Shown one piece after another: positions 50,234-59,487 of a stretch of 64,000 nucleotides of DNA. The stretch is from Kitasatospora cineracea (GTDB lineage: Bacteria; Actinomycetota; Actinomycetes; Streptomycetales; Streptomycetaceae). How positions within the stretch are numbered: the stretch's first letter is position 1; every line of letters begins with the position of its first letter. Position numbers and translations under genes: made by a program. The notes under the pieces are model-generated. The model did no database searches. It was not told the origin of the DNA and saw only the letters and a program-made list of their open reading frames with translations. The stretch is taken from positions 4,650,001 through 4,714,000 of the forward strand of contig NZ_RJVJ01000001.1 in NCBI RefSeq assembly GCF_003751605.1, read 5' to 3'.

Positions 50234-51682
50234 TCAGTTGGACGTACGGCACCGGTCCAGGAGTTCCGCTCCGGCGGACTTCACCTCGTCCAGCAGCAGC
50301 CGCAGGTCCGCCTCGGTGGTGGCGGCGTTCAGCAGGCAGGCCCGGAGCATCTCGCTGCCCCGGTAGACGGCGCCGGTGACGAAGACCTCCCCGCGCTGCT
50401 GGACGGCCACCGGGAGCAGCGAGTTGAGCTTCTGGAGGCCCGCCTCGTCCAGGCCGGCCGGGCGGTGGCGGAAGGCGACGATGGAGGTCTCGACGGGCGC
50501 GACGAGCTCCAACTCCGGGTCCTGCTCGATCCATTCGCCCAGCTGCCGGGCCTGCGCGGTGCAGTGCGCGACGTCCCGGGCGACGCCGGAGCGGCCGCGG
50601 TGGGCGATCGACGCCCAGACCTTCAGCGAGCGGAACGGGCGGGTCTGCTCGGTGCCGTACTCGGAGAACCAGCCGAGGTCGCCGGCCGCGTCGTCGCGCA
50701 GGTAGGAGGGGACGAGGCTGAAGGTGCCGCGCAGCTCCTCGGCGTCGCGCACCAGCGCGCAGCCGCAGTCGACCGGCACGCCCAGCCACTTGTGCGGGTC
50801 GAGGGCGAGCGAGTCGGCCCGGTCCATGCCCGCGTAGCGGTGCGCGATCGCCGGGTCCAGGACGCCGAACGCGCCGTAGGCGCCGTCGACGTGGAACCAC
50901 AGGCCCTCGCGCTCGGCCAGGTCGGCGATCGGCCCGAACGGGTCGACGGCGCCGGTGCCGACGGTGCCCGCGGAGGCCACCACCAGGAACGGCAGCCGGC
51001 CGGCCGCCCGGTCCTCGGCGATCGCGGCCTCCAGCGCGTCCAGGACGAGGTGGCCGTCGGCGTCGGAGGCGACGGTGCGCAGGTGCCTGGAGCCCAGGCC
51101 GAGCAGCTCGGCGGCCTTGCGCACGCAGCTGTGCGCCTCGCCGGTGACGTAGCCGACCAGCGGCGGCATCCCGGCCAGGCCGTCCTCGCGGACGTCCCAC
51201 CCGGCCTTGCGGGCGGCCCGGCCGCGGGCCGCGGCCAGGCAGACGATGGTGGCCATCGAGGTGCCGGAGGTGAGGATGCCGCCGCCCGGCGGGTGCGGGA
51301 AGCCGACCAGTTCGGCGATCCAGCGCACCACGGCGCGCTCCAGGTGCACGTCGGCGTGGTCGCCGCCGGCCGAGCTGGGGTTCATCGCGCTCGCGGCCAG
51401 CGTGGCGAGCACGCCGGCGGGCTGCGGGGCGGAGTTCACCCAGCCGAAGAAGCGCGGACTCCCGTTGCCCATCGGGTGCGGCATGATCCGCCGCTCGACG
51501 GTCTCCAGCAGCCCGGCCAGGTCGGTGCCGTGCTCGGGCAGCGGGAGGTCGAGCAGCGCGGCCCGCTCCGCCGGGTCCATCGGCTGCCACACCGGGCGGT
51601 CGGGCACCGCGTCGAGGTAGTCGGCCACCAGGTCTGCGGCCGCCCGTGCGGCCCCGCGGAAGTCGTCGTTCACACGGGGCAT
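50234..51682 (-). CDS. Group II PLP-dependent decarboxylase (aromatic amino acid type)
   Basis: A 482-residue pyridoxal-phosphate decarboxylase: PRFFGWVNSAPQPAGVLA, GGILTSGTSMATIVCLAAARG, VASAGTVGTGAVDP, WFHVDGAYGAFGVL and the PLP Lys in DSLALDPHKWLGVPVDCG near residue 298. This is the aromatic-L-amino-acid/glutamate/histidine group II type. Start MPRVNDDFRGAARAAADLVADYL is the family start. The substrate (Trp, Phe/Tyr, Dopa) is not determined. It stands alone. Confidence 0.9.
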   Translation of the reverse strand: MPRVNDDFRGAARAAADLVADYLDAVPDRPVWQPMDPAERAALLDLPLPEHGTDLAGLLETVERRIMPHPMGNGSPRFFGWVNSAPQPAGVLATLAASAMNPSSAGGDHADVHLERAVVRWIAELVGFPHPPGGGILTSGTSMATIVCLAAARGRAARKAGWDVREDGLAGMPPLVGYVTGEAHSCVRKAAELLGLGSRHLRTVASDADGHLVLDALEAAIAEDRAAGRLPFLVVASAGTVGTGAVDPFGPIADLAEREGLWFHVDGAYGAFGVLDPAIAHRYAGMDRADSLALDPHKWLGVPVDCGCALVRDAEELRGTFSLVPSYLRDDAAGDLGWFSEYGTEQTRPFRSLKVWASIAHRGRSGVARDVAHCTAQARQLGEWIEQDPELELVAPVETSIVAFRHRPAGLDEAGLQKLNSLLPVAVQQRGEVFVTGAVYRGSEMLRACLLNAATTEADLRLLLDEVKSAGAELLDRCRTSN

Positions 51683-51738
51683 CGTATGCGCAGGTGGGCG
51701 GGGTCGGACCGGCGCCCGCCCGCGGGAGGGGCCGGGGG

Positions 51739-52848
51739 TCAGTCCAGGGTGCTGGACAGGCCGCCGGCCGAGCGGCAGTAGCCCTGGATCTCCTTGTCGC
51801 CGATCTGGGCGCACAGGCGGCCGGCGGCGCCCGCGGTGGTGTCGTTGACGGTGTAGTAGCTGACCAGGCCCTGGGTGCAGGCCTTGCGCTGCCAGCCGTC
51901 CTTGGGGGTGGCGCACTGCTGGGCGGCCCAGTCGGGGCGGTCCAGGTTGTACTTCATGGTGCGCGAGCCGGCGCCCCGCGAGCAGTCCTCGGCGCCGCCG
52001 CTGGCCTGCCCGTTCAGGCACCACTGGAGGGCCTGGGCGAACGCCTCGGGGTGGTTGGCGTAGTCGTGCGAGGAGAGGAAGAAGGTCGGCGCGTAGAAGA
52101 AGCAGGCCGACTGGTAGAGGGCGGGCTGCTCCGGGCACGGGTAGAGCGGTTCGGCGGCGAGCTTGTCGGCGGGGAGGTTGGCCTTGGCCTTCTCGTCCTC
52201 CTCGTCGGGCGCGAACAGCTGCATGAAGACGCCCTCGGAGCAGGTGATCCGGCGGCTCTGGCTGGGGAACTTGTCGCACAGCGCGCGGGCGGCCGGGATG
52301 TCCTGCTTGGTGACGAACATGATGCCGTGGCCGACGCCGTGGATGCACGGGCCGGTGTTGGCCGGGGCGCACAGGGTGAGGATGTCGCTCTGCGGGTCCT
52401 TGGAGTTGGCGAGCATCTCCTCGACCGCGCCGTGCAGGTAGCCCGCCGCGCAGGTCTCGTGCGGGAAGGAGATCACCTTCTGGAAGTCCTGGTGGTAGCG
52501 CTCCACGGCGGCGTGCCCGAGCTCGTGCGCGATCGGGTGGCAGAACCGCACCGTGTACGGCTTGTCCTTGGAGATCCTGTCGAGGTCGGCGAGCGCCACC
52601 CCCGGGTCGGTGGCGGCCATCTCGGCCATCAGCTTGTTGCGCAGGGTGGAGCGGGTCCACACCGCCGGGTCGCCGGTGGGGGAGGGGGACGCGGCGGCGT
52701 CCGGCGCGGCGCCGGGGCGCGGGCCGCCGGGGTCGGCCGCGGCGGCCGCGGTGGCGGGCTTCGGCGTCCAGTCGGTCACCATGACCGACCCGAGGCCGAG
52801 GACGGCCAGCAGGACGGCGGTGACGACGGCGAACACGCGCGGTTGCAT
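51739..52848 (-). CDS. Secreted Cys/His-rich protein with HELGH motif, unknown function
   Basis: A 369-residue exported protein: signal/anchor FAVVTAVLLAVLGLGSVMV (~4-22), then a Pro/Ala linker. The body has at least ten cysteines and histidine-glycine motifs: VRFCHPIAHELGHAAVERY (~125), CAAGYLHGAVEEML (~160), PCIHGVGHGIMFV (~180), CSEGVFMQLF, YPCPEQPALYQSACFFYAP. HELGH resembles an HExxH zinc site and the HG repeats could complete it. I recognise no named family. A secreted metal-dependent enzyme is plausible but unproven. Divergent from a small gene at 53116. Confidence 0.7.
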   Translation of the reverse strand: MQPRVFAVVTAVLLAVLGLGSVMVTDWTPKPATAAAAADPGGPRPGAAPDAAASPSPTGDPAVWTRSTLRNKLMAEMAATDPGVALADLDRISKDKPYTVRFCHPIAHELGHAAVERYHQDFQKVISFPHETCAAGYLHGAVEEMLANSKDPQSDILTLCAPANTGPCIHGVGHGIMFVTKQDIPAARALCDKFPSQSRRITCSEGVFMQLFAPDEEDEKAKANLPADKLAAEPLYPCPEQPALYQSACFFYAPTFFLSSHDYANHPEAFAQALQWCLNGQASGGAEDCSRGAGSRTMKYNLDRPDWAAQQCATPKDGWQRKACTQGLVSYYTVNDTTAGAAGRLCAQIGDKEIQGYCRSAGGLSSTLD

Positions 52849-53051
52849 GACGGACGTTCCCCCTGTGATCGACACGGACAGTGCACGGCCCATCCTGCGG
52901 GGTGACCGCCGGAAACCCGGGCAGGGACACCGCCGACGGGATCGGAAGGCCCCCACGATCACCCGAACACCGTCCGCGCACCGTCCTCCAACGAACGGCC
53001 CACATCATAGGGGCGCCCCCGCGCGCGGCCCCGGTCGCCGCCACAGCTGGT

Positions 53052-53107
53052 GATCCTGCCCGAATTCGGGCAGGATCTTTGGCAAATGGACACTTCGCGC
53101 CTAGGCT
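53052..53107 (+). promoter_or_regulatory. 26-bp perfect palindrome and near-consensus promoter
   Basis: A perfect 26-bp palindrome (53052-53077) starts GATCCTGCCCG, centres on AATT and ends with the complementary CGGGCAGGATC, followed by TTT. Directly after it come TTGGCA (53079-53084), a 17-bp spacer and TAGGCT (53102-53107), 8 nt before GTG 53116. The palindrome may be a repressor site or a small terminator guarding the promoter. Confidence 0.7.
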
Positions 53108-53115
53108 CCCGATCC

Positions 53116-53391
53116 GTGCCTGCCTCACCGCACCCTCATGAGGACCTGCTCGCCCACCTCGCCAGGACCACTGCCCTGGCCCCGGGGGAGGCCGCGCGGG
53201 TCGTCGCGGAGGTGCTGGCGTACTTCGCGGAGACCACCGAGGAGTACGTCCGCCGCCGCCACGGTGAGCTCCAGGCCCGGGGGCTGACCAACGACCGGAT
53301 CTTCGCCCGCCTCGGCGGGGAGCTGGCCGCCCGCCGGGTGGCCGCCCCGCAGTTGACGGTGCGCCAGCTGCGGCGGATGGTCTACGGCTGA
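53116..53391 (+). CDS. Small helical protein upstream of glmS, unknown
   Basis: A 91-residue charged, helical protein: EDLLAHLARTTALAPGEAARVVAEVLAYFAETTEEYVRRRHGELQARGL, then LGGELAARRVAAPQLTVRQLRRMVYG. It has no membrane helix or Cys. GTG 53116 follows a TAGGCT box by 8 nt and no ribosome site is visible, suggesting a leaderless message. It ends 45 bp before glmS and is likely co-transcribed or regulated with it. I do not recognise the family. Confidence 0.7.
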   Translation: MPASPHPHEDLLAHLARTTALAPGEAARVVAEVLAYFAETTEEYVRRRHGELQARGLTNDRIFARLGGELAARRVAAPQLTVRQLRRMVYG

Positions 53392-53436
53392 CGGCCCGGC
53401 CCCACCGCCTTCTCACGACTGACAGGAGCCCACGTC

Positions 53437-55278
<1,842 letters not shown>

Positions 55279-55359
55279 CCGCCGGCCCCCGGCGGAGAAG
55301 AAGCCCGGCGGCAGGCGGGTGACCGGCTCCGCCGGGATGTCGCCCGGCAACCGCGCATA

Positions 55360-55441
55360 GCACCGGGACGGCCGCCCGGGTCGGACCCGACGGGGTGGTC
55401 GTTGCCGCCACCCCTGGTCCGTCGGCGGGCCGTCCCGGTGC
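55360..55441. terminator. Large hairpin after glmS
   Basis: GCACCGGGACGGCC (55360-55373) pairs perfectly with its complement at 55428-55441. Between them is a second GC-rich stem-loop. It lies between convergent glmS and the GlsB gene and is probably bidirectional. Confidence 0.65.
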
Positions 55442-55481
55442 TCCCCGAACGCGGGGGCGGGCGGCGTCCGGTGTCGCGGCG

Positions 55482-55742
55482 TCAGACGCGCCGGCGCGAC
55501 CAGAACGGGGTCACCAGCATGATCAGCACGGCGGCCGCGCCGATCTGGAAGAAGTGCCGGATCCAGTCGACGCCGCCGGTGTCCGCGACGCCGAACGCGC
55601 TCGCCAGGAAGTTGCCGATGATCCCGCCGACGATGCCCAGCAGGACGGTGAGCCACAGCGGGATCGGCTGCCGGCCGGGGATGACCAGCTTCGCCAGCAG
55701 ACCGATGACCAGACCGGCGATGATCGCCCAAAGGATCGACAT
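55482..55742 (-). CDS. GlsB/YeaQ/YmgE-family stress-response membrane protein
   Basis: An 86-residue protein with about three transmembrane segments: MSILWAIIAGLVIGLLAKLVIPG, LTVLLGIVGGIIGNFLASAFG, AAAVLIMLVTPFWSRRRV. This is the transglycosylase-associated (GlsB/YmgE) family. GAGGAGG precedes ATG 55742 ideally. Its function in the stress response is known only as family association. It is divergent from a PRC-barrel gene. Confidence 0.9.
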   Translation of the reverse strand: MSILWAIIAGLVIGLLAKLVIPGRQPIPLWLTVLLGIVGGIIGNFLASAFGVADTGGVDWIRHFFQIGAAAVLIMLVTPFWSRRRV

Positions 55743-55944
55743 GGTTCCTCCTCGTCTCGGGGATGCGCGGCCCGACGTCGCCGCGCCACCCGCTTGCCCC
55801 GCCGCCCGCCACTGATGCCTGCCGCGGCCCACCGGATTCCCGCCCGTCGGCCACCGGCATGGACCGGCCGCCGGCGGGCAACCGCCCCGAGCGGCCGGGG
55901 CGGAGCGCCCGCCCCGCCAGGGCCGCCCGAACGGAGGGACGAGC

Positions 55945-56322
55945 ATGAGCGAGCAGCGCCACGACGTCGACCTGTGGACCTACCGGGACGCGTCCGGGCA
56001 CCGGGTGGGGGCCGACCTGGTCGGGTTCCACGTGGAGGCCGAGGACGGGCCGATCGGCAAGGTGGACCGGATGGCCGAGGACTTCGGGCCGCAGTACCTG
56101 GTGGTCGACACCGCCCCGTGGATCTTCCACCACCGGGTCCTGCTGCCCGCCGTGACGGTCCGTGAGGTCGACCTGGAACGGCGCACCGTCCGGGTCGACC
56201 GCAGCAAGGAGGAGATCGGCGCCGCCCCGCCGCTGGTGCGGGCCGAGCAGCACACCGACCTCGACCTGCGGGCCGAACTGGCGCTCTACTACGGGCCGTT
56301 CTACGGCGGCCGGCTGCCGTGA
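55945..56322 (+). CDS. PRC-barrel domain protein
   Basis: A 125-residue acidic protein. Residues ~20-80 carry a PRC-barrel (LVGFHVEAEDGPIGKVDRMAEDFGPQYLVVDTAPW, VLLPAVTVREVDLERRTVRVDRSKEEI). A Tyr-rich tail (ALYYGPFYGGRLP) follows. PRC-barrels act as small-molecule or protein interaction modules. GGAGGG precedes ATG 55945. It ends 8 bp from the convergent TetR gene. Confidence 0.85.
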   Translation: MSEQRHDVDLWTYRDASGHRVGADLVGFHVEAEDGPIGKVDRMAEDFGPQYLVVDTAPWIFHHRVLLPAVTVREVDLERRTVRVDRSKEEIGAAPPLVRAEQHTDLDLRAELALYYGPFYGGRLP

Positions 56323-56329
56323 GGGCCCC

Positions 56330-56959
56330 TCAGTGCGGGTCCGGCGGTTCCGTCCGGCCCGCGGCGCGGGGGTCCCGCCCCGTCGTCGGCGCGGCCCGCA
56401 GGCCGCCGAGCAGTGCGGCCAGGTAGCGGCGCGCGGTGTCGATCCGGTCCGCGGGAGCGCTGCCGGCGTGCACGTCCACGGCGTAGGCGAGGCCGCACAT
56501 GAGCGGGACCAGGTCGGCTGCGGCCAGGTCGGGGCGGACCGCCCCGGCCGCGCGGGCCCGGTCGAGGAGCGCGGTGCCCGTCGCCCACAGGGACTCCTTG
56601 AGTTCCGTGGTGCGCGGCAGGGCGTCGGCGGAGGCGGCGGTGACCGGCGCCAGGGCGGCGTCGGTGACCTGCGCCTCGACGGTGCGGGCCAGGAAGTCCT
56701 CCAGCGCCCGCCCGGCGTCGGTGTCCGCCAGCGCCCGCCGTCCGTGGGCGGTCAGGGCCTCCAGGCGGGGGGTGGCGACGGTCTCCAGGAGCGCCTCGGG
56801 CGTGGCGAAGTGGCGGTAGACGGTGCCGACTCCGAGCCCGGTGCGGCGGGCGACGTCGTTGAGCTGCAACGGCGTGCCCTGGTCGACCAGTTCGCGGGCG
56901 ACGGCCACGATCCGGTCCCAGTTGCGGGCCGCGTCCTTGCGCAGCGGTGTCGTCGTCAT
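56330..56959 (-). CDS. TetR-family regulator
   Basis: A 209-residue TetR regulator. The N-terminal HTH is ARELVDQGTPLQLNDVARRTGLGVGTVYRHFATPEALLETV (residues ~20-60). The rest is the ligand-binding core. Just upstream (56974-56988) is CGGAT-N5-ATCCG, and the same site occurs twice in front of the neighbouring SDR gene. It likely represses both the SDR gene and itself. The start at 56959 is the family start. Confidence 0.88.
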   Translation of the reverse strand: MTTTPLRKDAARNWDRIVAVARELVDQGTPLQLNDVARRTGLGVGTVYRHFATPEALLETVATPRLEALTAHGRRALADTDAGRALEDFLARTVEAQVTDAALAPVTAASADALPRTTELKESLWATGTALLDRARAAGAVRPDLAAADLVPLMCGLAYAVDVHAGSAPADRIDTARRYLAALLGGLRAAPTTGRDPRAAGRTEPPDPH

Positions 56960-56973
56960 GGGGACATGCTAAC

Positions 56974-56988
56974 CGGATGGCCCATCCG
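56974..56988. promoter_or_regulatory. TetR operator copy 1 (CGGAT-N5-ATCCG)
   Basis: CGGATGGCCCATCCG, with flanking CCGGATG/CATCCGG making 7-bp arms. It lies 15 bp before the TetR start codon and matches the two sites at the SDR promoter. Confidence 0.7.
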
Positions 56989-57026
56989 GATGTCCCCGCC
57001 GCCCGCGCCGGGCCCTTCCGGACGGG

Positions 57027-57917
57027 TCAGGGCGCCGCGAGGGGCGCGTACTGCCGGCTGAGCCGGCGCACGGCGTCGGCGACGCGGGGGTCGGCGGCCG
57101 GGCGGAACGGCGTCGTCGGGCGCGCCGCGGCACCGATGACGATGCCGGTCCGGCCCGCCAGGGACTCGTCGGTGGCGGCGACGACGGAGGGCTTCGCGGC
57201 CTCGGACGCCGGGCCCGCGGTGGAGCGTTCGAACTTACGGCGCACCAGCGGCCACAGCAGCCGCAGGGCCGGCGAGACGATCTTCGGGTCGGTCAGGGTG
57301 CCGTCGGTCATGTCGGTCGAGGCGCCCCCGGGGTCGGCGGCGAAGACCGAGACGCCCGTGCCGTCGAGCCGCGACGCCAGGTCGAGGGTGTAGGCGAGGT
57401 TCGCCAGCTTGGCGCGGCCGTACCAGTGGAAGCCGTAGTAGCCGCCGGGCGGCTCGACGGCGTCGAACACCCGCTTGGCGACACCGACCGCACCCGAGGT
57501 CACGTTCACGATCCTGCTCGGCGCACCGGCCGTGAGCGTGGGCAGCAGCAGTTCCGTCAGCAGGTACGGCGAAAGGTGGTTGAGGACGAACGACGCCTCC
57601 ACGCCGTCCAGTTCCCGCCGATCCGCGAACATCGCCCCGACGTTGTTCACCAGCACGGTCAGCGGTTCGCCGGAGGCGGCGTGGTCGTCGGCGATCCGGC
57701 CCGCGAGCGTGCGCACGCCGGTGAGCGAGCCGAGGTCGGCGGCCAGGAACCGGCCGGGGCGCGCCGGGTTCACCGCGCCGATCCGTTCGACCGCCCGGGC
57801 GCCCCGGTCGGCACTGCGCCCGACCACGGTGACCGAGAATCCGGCGGCCGCCAGCCCCAGGGCCGTCTCCAGGCCGATGCCGGCGGTCCCGGCCGTGACC
57901 ACAGCTGTCTTCCCCAC
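57027..57917 (-). CDS. Short-chain dehydrogenase/reductase
   Basis: A 296-residue SDR. NAD(P) motif TAGTAGIGLETALGLAAAG (TGxxxGxG, with Ala) at ~8-26, then VVGRSADRGARAV; NNVGAMFADR (NNAG-like) near 90; Ser in IVNVTSGAVGVAK (~140) and the YxxxK pair in WYGRAKLANLAYTL (~165). Its C-terminal half is longer than classical SDRs. GTG 57917 has GGAGGAAC upstream. It is probably repressed by the adjacent TetR protein. The substrate is unknown. Confidence 0.87.
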   Translation of the reverse strand: MGKTAVVTAGTAGIGLETALGLAAAGFSVTVVGRSADRGARAVERIGAVNPARPGRFLAADLGSLTGVRTLAGRIADDHAASGEPLTVLVNNVGAMFADRRELDGVEASFVLNHLSPYLLTELLLPTLTAGAPSRIVNVTSGAVGVAKRVFDAVEPPGGYYGFHWYGRAKLANLAYTLDLASRLDGTGVSVFAADPGGASTDMTDGTLTDPKIVSPALRLLWPLVRRKFERSTAGPASEAAKPSVVAATDESLAGRTGIVIGAAARPTTPFRPAADPRVADAVRRLSRQYAPLAAP

Positions 57918-57939
57918 GCGTTCCTCCGGCCCGGAAATT

Positions 57940-57992
57940 CGGATAGGTCATCCGCTTGGTGGTGACGGTACCACAAGCGGATTGCCTATCCG
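57940..57992. promoter_or_regulatory. Two TetR operator copies in front of the SDR gene
   Basis: CGGATAGGTCATCCG (57940-57954) and CGGATTGCCTATCCG (57978-57992), each CGGAT-N5-ATCCG. The region between them forms a larger inverted repeat (CGGATAGG..ATCCGCTTG with its near complement). The centres are 38 bp apart. The sites sit in the promoter zone of the SDR gene (minus strand). Confidence 0.78.
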
Positions 57993-58510
57993 TTTATGGT
58001 GGTGGGAGGAACCGCATCGCCCGTGGCGGGGTCCCGCGCGTGCCGGATCCCGGAGTCCTCGCGGGGGCGGGGGCGGTGGGCGGATCGAGGGCCGGAAGGG
58101 CCTGCAGGCCGAAAACATCCGTCCGCCGTGGTCGTCCTGTCGCGGCACCCGCCCAGCGGAGAGGGGCCCGCACCGCGTACACGCGGTGCGGGCCCCTCGG
58201 TCCTGCGTCACGACGTCCGCCCCCGGCCGGTGCGGGCCCGGGTCCGTCGTCGACGGCCGTCCCCTCGGCGCCTCCACTGGTGGCAACGGCCCGAAGGGCT
58301 TCGCCCGTGGCCGGCGGCCTCGAACGACCCGAGACCGCAACGGTCGGCGGCCTCATGAAGCGACCGGAACCGCGGATCGGCGACGACGTCACCGCCGACA
58401 CGGCGACGGAACCGGGGCCCGCACCGGCCGGTGGTCGATCGCGACGGCCGGGCCATCGGCCTCCTCGGTCGCCAAGAGCACCTTCCCCGTGGGGCCGGGC
58501 GCCGTGGGGG
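57993..58510. other. Gene-poor region with a long hairpin and possible debris
   Basis: About 520 bp. At 58161-58198 there is a perfect 18-bp hairpin (GAGGGGCCCGCACCGCGT and complement, 2-nt spacer). From ~58390 to 58505 the minus strand, directly after the MerR stop, reads an open protein-like segment (TGKVLLATEEADGPAVAIDH) and another frame nearby (VVADPRFRSLHEAADRCGLG). These may be frameshifted remains of one gene. No intact gene is visible. Confidence 0.4.
58161..58198. terminator. 18-bp perfect hairpin
   Basis: GAGGGGCCCGCACCGCGT (58161-58178) and its exact complement at 58181-58198. No T-run. It would stop transcription from the MerR gene (300 bp away) or from lost neighbours. Confidence 0.6.
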
Positions 58511-58870
58511 TCAGGTGCCGGCCGCCGAGTCCGGTCCGCTCTGGCTGCGGCGCAGTTGCTCGTTGATGCGCAGGGCTTCTTCGAGTTGGTCCTCGAGGAT
58601 GATGATGCGGCAGGCCGCTTCGATGGCGGTGCCCTGGTCGACGAGGTCGCGGGCGCGCATGGCGATGCGCAGCTGGTAGCGGGAGTAGCGGCGGTGGCCG
58701 CCTTCGGAGCGCAGGGGGGTGATGAGGCCCTGGTCGCCGAGTGTCCGTAGGAAGCCGGCGGTGGTGCCGGTCATCGCGGCGGCGCGGCCCATGGTGTAGG
58801 CGGGGTAGTCGTCGTCGTCGAACGAGCTGACGGGGTCGGGGGTGTGGGGCTTGTCGGTCGTCGTAGTCAC
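58511..58870 (-). CDS. MerR-type helix-turn-helix regulator
   Basis: A 119-residue protein with a MerR winged helix: AYTMGRAAAMTGTTAGFLRTLGDQGLITPLRSEGGHRRYSRYQLRIAMRARDLVDQGTAIEAACRIIIL (residues ~24-92), then a short coiled C-terminus. It lacks a metal or drug pocket, so it resembles BldC- or HspR-type MerR proteins. GTG 58870 follows GAGAGG. No target is adjacent; a ~600-bp gene-free stretch lies in front. Confidence 0.82.
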   Translation of the reverse strand: MTTTTDKPHTPDPVSSFDDDDYPAYTMGRAAAMTGTTAGFLRTLGDQGLITPLRSEGGHRRYSRYQLRIAMRARDLVDQGTAIEAACRIIILEDQLEEALRINEQLRRSQSGPDSAAGT

Positions 58871-59487
58871 TGCACCTCTCTTGGTTCCCGAGGAACGCGT
58901 CGAGGGGCCCCGGCGCCGTGGCGGCTCCGGGGCCCCGAAGGGGAAACAACACCATCTACCGGCTCTGGCCGGGTTCCTTGTTCCGAGCTGCCCCGGTGTG
59001 GGGGAGCTGCGGGGATCGCGTATGCGTGACCGGAAACCACCGTCCTCGTACTCAAAAGGGGGTCTGCGGTGTCCGCCCGGGTGAAGGCATCACGGGCCGG
59101 GCGATCCTGATGGCGCTCTGTCCCTCCGTTCATCCTCATTGGTGGATATGTACTGGTACTGCCAACTGCTGGTACTGCTCGCTGGCCGCCCCTGATGACT
59201 GCGGGCCGCCCGGCCCGGTCGTCGACCCCGTCGCCTTCCTGCACGAACTTCGGCTTCAGGGCCCCACGACCGTTCCGACCTGCATGTTTCTGCAACTGCT
59301 CCCGCCAGTTCATGTCTGCCGGGCCATCTCTTCACTGCGCTTACGAGAGAAAAACTAACCCTTCGCTCCGGCAATGTCTACTCCAGCGGGCATAGATTTT
59401 TCGGTGGCCGGGAGGCAGGTAGTCTGCGCCCGCGAGGGCGTGGGACGAGGCGCGCGGGATCAGCCGGGGCTGCGGCCGGCAGGCCGC
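58871..59487. other. 617 bp without a confident gene upstream of the MerR gene
   Basis: GC content drops, with AT-rich words around 59335-59400 (GAGAGAAAAACTAACCC, CATAGATTTTTCGG). Both strands contain open frames (minus 58867-59313; plus 58918-59358) but neither has a coding-like codon pattern or a ribosome site. It probably holds the MerR promoter with a long 5' leader or a small RNA. The region ends at a tail-to-head boundary with the integrase-like gene. Confidence 0.4.

Noticed and set aside
50234..53416. A single ~1060-codon minus-strand frame joining the PLP decarboxylase to upstream sequence
   Set aside because: The family start at 51682 (MPRVNDDF) is clear, and upstream sequence contains the separate secreted-protein gene in another frame.
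58867..59313. 148-codon minus-strand frame as a gene
   Set aside because: No ribosome site, poor codon pattern and no recognisable domain.
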